Of a DNA stretch of 64,000 nt, positions 60,860 through 64,000 are shown in pieces. Origin of the DNA: Butyrivibrio sp. VCB2006 (GTDB lineage Bacteria; Bacillota; Clostridia; Lachnospirales; Lachnospiraceae); assembly GCF_000420945.1 (NCBI RefSeq), contig NZ_ATVX01000017.1, positions 25,866 to 89,865 of the forward strand, given 5' to 3'. The first letter of the stretch is position 1. Each line of letters starts with the position of its first letter. The notes beneath the pieces were generated by a model. The model worked only from the letters and a program-made list of their open reading frames with translations. It ran no database searches and was not told the origin of the DNA. Both the position numbers and the translations under genes were made by a program.

Positions 60860-61318
60860 ATGAGAGCAGTTATTACCAGAGTATTATCAGCGTCAGTTAA
60901 TATAGAAGGAAAAGAGGTTTCTTCTATAGATAAAGGTTTCCTTGTGCTTCTTGGAGTACATAAGGATGATACTAAAGAACAAGCAATTAAGATTGCCGAT
61001 AAGATATGCGGTCTTAGGGTGTTTGAAGATGAAAACGGTAAAATGAATATCAATCCGGCAGATGCAAAGGCAAAACTTTTGATTGTCAGCCAGTTCACTC
61101 TTTATGCGGATTGTAGTTCAAGACGGCCTGGCTTTTCTGAGGCTGCCAGACCGGAGATTTCAGAACCACTTTATGAGCTGGTGGTATCAGAGTGCAGAAA
61201 CAGGGGCTTTGAGGTCGGCACCGGTGAATTTGGTGCTGACATGAAGGTGGCTTCTGTCAATGATGGACCAGTCACAATAATTATCGATGTAGATAATAAA
61301 TCAAACAACAGCAAGTAA
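60860..61318 (+). CDS. dtd: D-aminoacyl-tRNA deacylase
   Basis: Hydrolyses D-amino acids mis-attached to tRNA. The 152-residue protein has the whole family pattern: MRAVITRVLSASVNIEGKEV, LVLLGVHKDDT, KICGLRVFEDENGKMN, LLIVSQFTLYAD (SQxT active-site motif), RRPGFSEAA and VNDGPVTIIID (the cis-Pro GP motif). AGGAGG lies 12 bases before the ATG. The 3' end overlaps the convergent gene by 18 bases. Confidence 0.95.
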   Translation: MRAVITRVLSASVNIEGKEVSSIDKGFLVLLGVHKDDTKEQAIKIADKICGLRVFEDENGKMNINPADAKAKLLIVSQFTLYADCSSRRPGFSEAARPEISEPLYELVVSECRNRGFEVGTGEFGADMKVASVNDGPVTIIIDVDNKSNNSK

Positions 61319-61981
61319 CTTGTTTTTGATGCAGATTTTGGCTGCAAGGATCCTTTCGGAAGAATCCTCAAATTCAACAACTACTTTTCCTGAGGCAATG
61401 GATTTAATTGTTCCCTGACCGTACTTGGCATGGGCAACAGTGCAGCCTTCAGGATAAATCTCTCGAATCTCATCATCTGTAAGCTCAGGCTCTGCCACTT
61501 TCTGTGGTTTAACAACTACAGGAGCGGAAGTCTTAGGCTTGGGCTTATAGGTATCATTTTCGCACAGACATTCCAATATTATGTCCAGATTATCATTGGT
61601 AAAAAATATGATTTCGTGAGGCAGGTTCTTGTCGGTTTCGTTGAGCTGAAGTACTCTGTTGCCATTTTTGATGAACAGGATTGCCTTACTGCCGACTTCT
61701 TCATAGCCCGTGATCATGTCTTCTATTTCATCTTTATCATTTTCTTTTAAAACAATAGCAAGACCCTCTGAGTCAGCCATTCTCTTGATTGCATTATAGT
61801 CTTTTTCTGTAGCATGAATCTGATAGCGATCGTACAACAGAGTGTTTACGTTGAGGATTGAGCCTTTTTCACCGAACTGACAAAGCTTATTAAGGTCTTC
61901 GTCACGTTTCATGGTCATTTTAAGACCCTTTTCCTGAATAAGTTCACATGCTTCTTCGTAAGAATATAACTGATTATCCAT
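61301..61981 (-). CDS. Unknown protein with a UvrD/PcrA-type tail domain
   Basis: A 226-residue cytoplasmic protein. The first ~150 residues are not recognised (mixed alpha/beta, EACELIQEKGLKMTMKRDED, KAILFIKNGNRVLQL). A Lys/Pro-rich linker (KPKPKTSAPVVVKPQKV) leads to a C-terminal small domain, CTVAHAKYGQGTIKSIASGK then VVVEFEDSSERI, the same fold signature as the tail of the helicase at 39291 (VVQTKYGEGTITDVDY). In PcrA this domain binds RNA polymerase, so a transcription or repair link is a reasonable guess. Convergent and overlapping with dtd by 18 bases. Confidence 0.72.
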   Translation of the reverse strand: MDNQLYSYEEACELIQEKGLKMTMKRDEDLNKLCQFGEKGSILNVNTLLYDRYQIHATEKDYNAIKRMADSEGLAIVLKENDKDEIEDMITGYEEVGSKAILFIKNGNRVLQLNETDKNLPHEIIFFTNDNLDIILECLCENDTYKPKPKTSAPVVVKPQKVAEPELTDDEIREIYPEGCTVAHAKYGQGTIKSIASGKVVVEFEDSSERILAAKICIKNKLLAVV

Positions 61982-62058
61982 ATACTATTTATGTTCCTTT
62001 ACCTTAGTCTAAAAAAAATCGCACAAGAAGGTATGTTACTACATCAAATTTCCCATTT

Positions 62059-62100
62059 CAATATGGAAATATTGACCATATGTGTCTGAAATAATACAAT
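62059..62100 (+). promoter_or_regulatory. Promoter with overlapping inverted repeat upstream of the NSS transporter
   Basis: TTGACC (62072-62077), 17 bases, TACAAT (62095-62100). The inverted repeat CAATAT-GGAA-ATATTG (62059-62074) overlaps the -35 box and is a candidate operator. The gene starts 45 bases after the -10 box. Confidence 0.6.
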
Positions 62101-62145
62101 AACTGATTGTGTGTAAACTAAGATAAAGAAGTGGAGATTAGAATT

Positions 62146-63516
62146 TTGAAACACGATAAAAGAGGTTCATTTTCGGGCAAAATTGGTTTTGTATTATCTG
62201 CAGCAGGAGCATCTGTAGGACTTGGTAATATCTGGAGATTTCCATATCTCTGTGCCAAGTACGGCGGAGGAATATTTCTTATAGTATATGTTCTTTTGGC
62301 TCTTACCTTTGGATATACAATGATCGTTGCGGAAACAGCAGTAGGCAGAGCAACCAAGAAAAGCCCTGTTGGTGCGTTCAATAGTATTAGTGGTGGTAAC
62401 AAGGCCATGAGCCTTGGCGGATGGATCAATGCAATTATTCCTATATTGATTGTTCCATATTATTCAGTTATTGGCGGATGGGTTTGCCGTTATCTTTTTG
62501 AATATATTGTTCATGACGCAAGTGTTGTGGCCGGAGAGACATTTTTTGTCGACTTTATTACCGATGGCGTGGCATCAGAAGTGTGGTTTGTGGTATTCGC
62601 AGCTCTTGTAATGACTGTAATCTTTATGGGAGTAGAGGGCGGAATTGAGCGTGTATCCAAGCTGGTTATGCCTGTGCTTGTAGTACTTGCGGTGATTATT
62701 TGTGTATATTCAGTAACAAGACCGGGTGCACTTAGTGGAGTTAAGTACATGTTTGTACCTAATTTCAGTAATTTCTCATTGATGACTATAGTAACAGCTA
62801 TGGGCCAGATGTTTTACTCATTATCAATTGCTATGGGTATTTTGATTACTTTCGGTTCATACGTTAAGAAGGAAGTCAGCATAGAAGCTTCAACCAAGCA
62901 GGTTGAGTTCTTTGATACTATTATTGCGGTTCTTGCCAGCCTTATGATCATTCCTGCCGTATTCTCTTTTTATAACGGAGATGAGAGCATGCTTAAGGCA
63001 GGCCCTTCACTTATGTTTATAACAATGCCTCAGATTTTTGCCAGCATGGGATTTGGTAGAATCATTGGTATATTGTTCTTTGCGCTGGTTTTGTTTGCTG
63101 CTGTGACAAGTGCTATTGCACTTACAGAGAGCGCAGTTTCTACATTTTCAGATGAGTTTAAGTGGAGCAGAAGACGTGGCAGCATATTCATGATTGTTAT
63201 TATGCTGGTACTTGGAAGCCTTTCCTCTCTTGGAAATGGTCCCCTTAGCAATACTACTATTATTGGAATGCAGTTCCTTGATTTCTTTGACTTCCTGACA
63301 AACTCGGTAATGATGCCAATTGCAGCATTTGCAACCTGCGTTCTTATTACTAAATTCATGAAGATCGAGAAGCTTGAGGCAGAGGTAGAACAGGATGGTC
63401 ATTCTTTTAAAAGAAAAAGAATTTTTTCTTTCATGATCAGGTTCATTTGCCCGGTTTTTGTCCTTATAATTTTGGTTAGTGCAATACTGAACGTTTTCGG
63501 AATTATTAGTATGTAA
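62146..63516 (+). CDS. Sodium-dependent transporter, neurotransmitter:sodium symporter (NSS/SNF) family
   Basis: A 456-residue membrane protein that uses the Na+ gradient to import an amino acid or related compound. The N-terminal signature GASVGLGNIWRFPYLCAKYG contains the Na+/substrate site of helix 1; eleven or twelve helices follow, with GVEGGIERVSKLVMPVLVV and QMFYSLSIAMGILITFGSYV in the middle. TTG 62146 is preferred as start (GGAGA 8 bases upstream), giving MKHDKRGSFSGKIGF; the frame extends to GTG 62131 without a site. Likely substrates are aromatic or other neutral amino acids, as for LeuT-like relatives. A promoter with an operator-like repeat precedes it. Confidence 0.9.
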   Translation: MKHDKRGSFSGKIGFVLSAAGASVGLGNIWRFPYLCAKYGGGIFLIVYVLLALTFGYTMIVAETAVGRATKKSPVGAFNSISGGNKAMSLGGWINAIIPILIVPYYSVIGGWVCRYLFEYIVHDASVVAGETFFVDFITDGVASEVWFVVFAALVMTVIFMGVEGGIERVSKLVMPVLVVLAVIICVYSVTRPGALSGVKYMFVPNFSNFSLMTIVTAMGQMFYSLSIAMGILITFGSYVKKEVSIEASTKQVEFFDTIIAVLASLMIIPAVFSFYNGDESMLKAGPSLMFITMPQIFASMGFGRIIGILFFALVLFAAVTSAIALTESAVSTFSDEFKWSRRRGSIFMIVIMLVLGSLSSLGNGPLSNTTIIGMQFLDFFDFLTNSVMMPIAAFATCVLITKFMKIEKLEAEVEQDGHSFKRKRIFSFMIRFICPVFVLIILVSAILNVFGIISM

Positions 63517-63577
63517 GCGGGTTTGACGGATTTGGACTGTGCGATTAAACGCAAGAAAAAAATTGTTAAAAAAGTTG

Positions 63578-63606
63578 TTGACACTAATTGTACCCAGTGA
63601 TATATT
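63578..63606 (+). promoter_or_regulatory. rRNA operon promoter
   Basis: TTGACA (63578-63583), exactly 17 bases, TATATT (63601-63606). A/T-tracts at 63556-63573 resemble an UP element. It lies about 190 bases before the mature 16S 5' end, a usual leader length. The leader, 63607-63796, shows no gene. Confidence 0.8.
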
Positions 63607-63796
63607 TGTATTCGTTGCTGCTGCGGACAGCACACAAGCGAAACAGTAGCAATTGAGCTAATTCTAGGCTCATGTACTTTGACAAATAAACAGTAATGCA
63701 ACCCTGAAAAATTCCAAGAGAATTATTCAGAACAAAAATTAGTAAATAACGGACAGAACAAAAGCCAAGCTTGAGTTTTGGCCAGATCAAACTTTT

Positions 63797-64000
<204 letters not shown>

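Overview
The window looks like a chromosomal segment of an anaerobic, fibre-degrading Lachnospiraceae bacterium, most like Butyrivibrio or Pseudobutyrivibrio. This is inferred from the AT-rich Firmicutes-style sequence, the strong AGGAGG ribosome binding sites, the lipoprotein-anchored sugar-binding proteins, the GH2 and GH51 hydrolases, the many c-di-GMP and chemotaxis proteins, and the first ~204 bases of a 16S rRNA gene at the right edge. No species call is possible without a database comparison. No tRNA, CRISPR array, insertion sequence or phage gene was seen.

Left part (1-14.9 kb): the start of a MATE efflux gene, manA, and a diguanylate cyclase with a periplasmic sensor. A tight reverse-strand operon follows, in which a chemoreceptor lies between two sugar-binding lipoproteins with no transporter genes. 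Next is a 1635-residue surface protein that ends in its own class B sortase, and then a YesN/YesM-type two-component system. Region 15-21 kb is a YtfQ-YtfR-YtfT-YjfF type sugar ABC transporter with two binding proteins; the first is separated from the ATPase gene by a series of four hairpins. The two-component system just upstream is its likely regulator.

Region 21-34 kb holds a CheY-like protein, an XRE regulator, a beta-mannosidase, a phosphoribosyltransferase, an EAL-PAS phosphodiesterase, two unknown membrane proteins, nagA and an ECF transporter S component. Region 34-43 kb holds two 2-hydroxyacyl-CoA dehydratase-family proteins with a 55-residue membrane protein, small lipoprotein and tail-anchored genes, a Nudix hydrolase, thioredoxin, a UvrD-like helicase and a DUF3048 protein.

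Region 42.5-48 kb contains the most distinctive locus. A small lipoprotein carrying two Y-G-P motifs is followed by a radical SAM/SPASM enzyme and a membrane protein. Divergent from it is a MocR-like regulator that lacks the PLP lysine and its C-terminal end. Region 48-56.5 kb is a probable arabino-oligosaccharide locus: an unknown TIM-barrel-like protein, a LacI regulator, a strong promoter surrounded by palindromic operators, a binding protein, two permeases and a GH51 arabinofuranosidase. Region 56.6-58.9 kb is an amino-acid ABC transporter with an ARG-box-like site in its leader. After it come a cytoplasmic PBP1-GGDEF fusion, dtd, a protein sharing the UvrD-type tail, an NSS transporter, and an rRNA promoter with 16S.

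The genes fit a fibre-feeding lifestyle: surface binding, binding-protein capture of mannose-, galactose- and arabinose-type sugars, intracellular hydrolysis, entry through ManA and NagA, and sugar sensing tied to chemotaxis and c-di-GMP.
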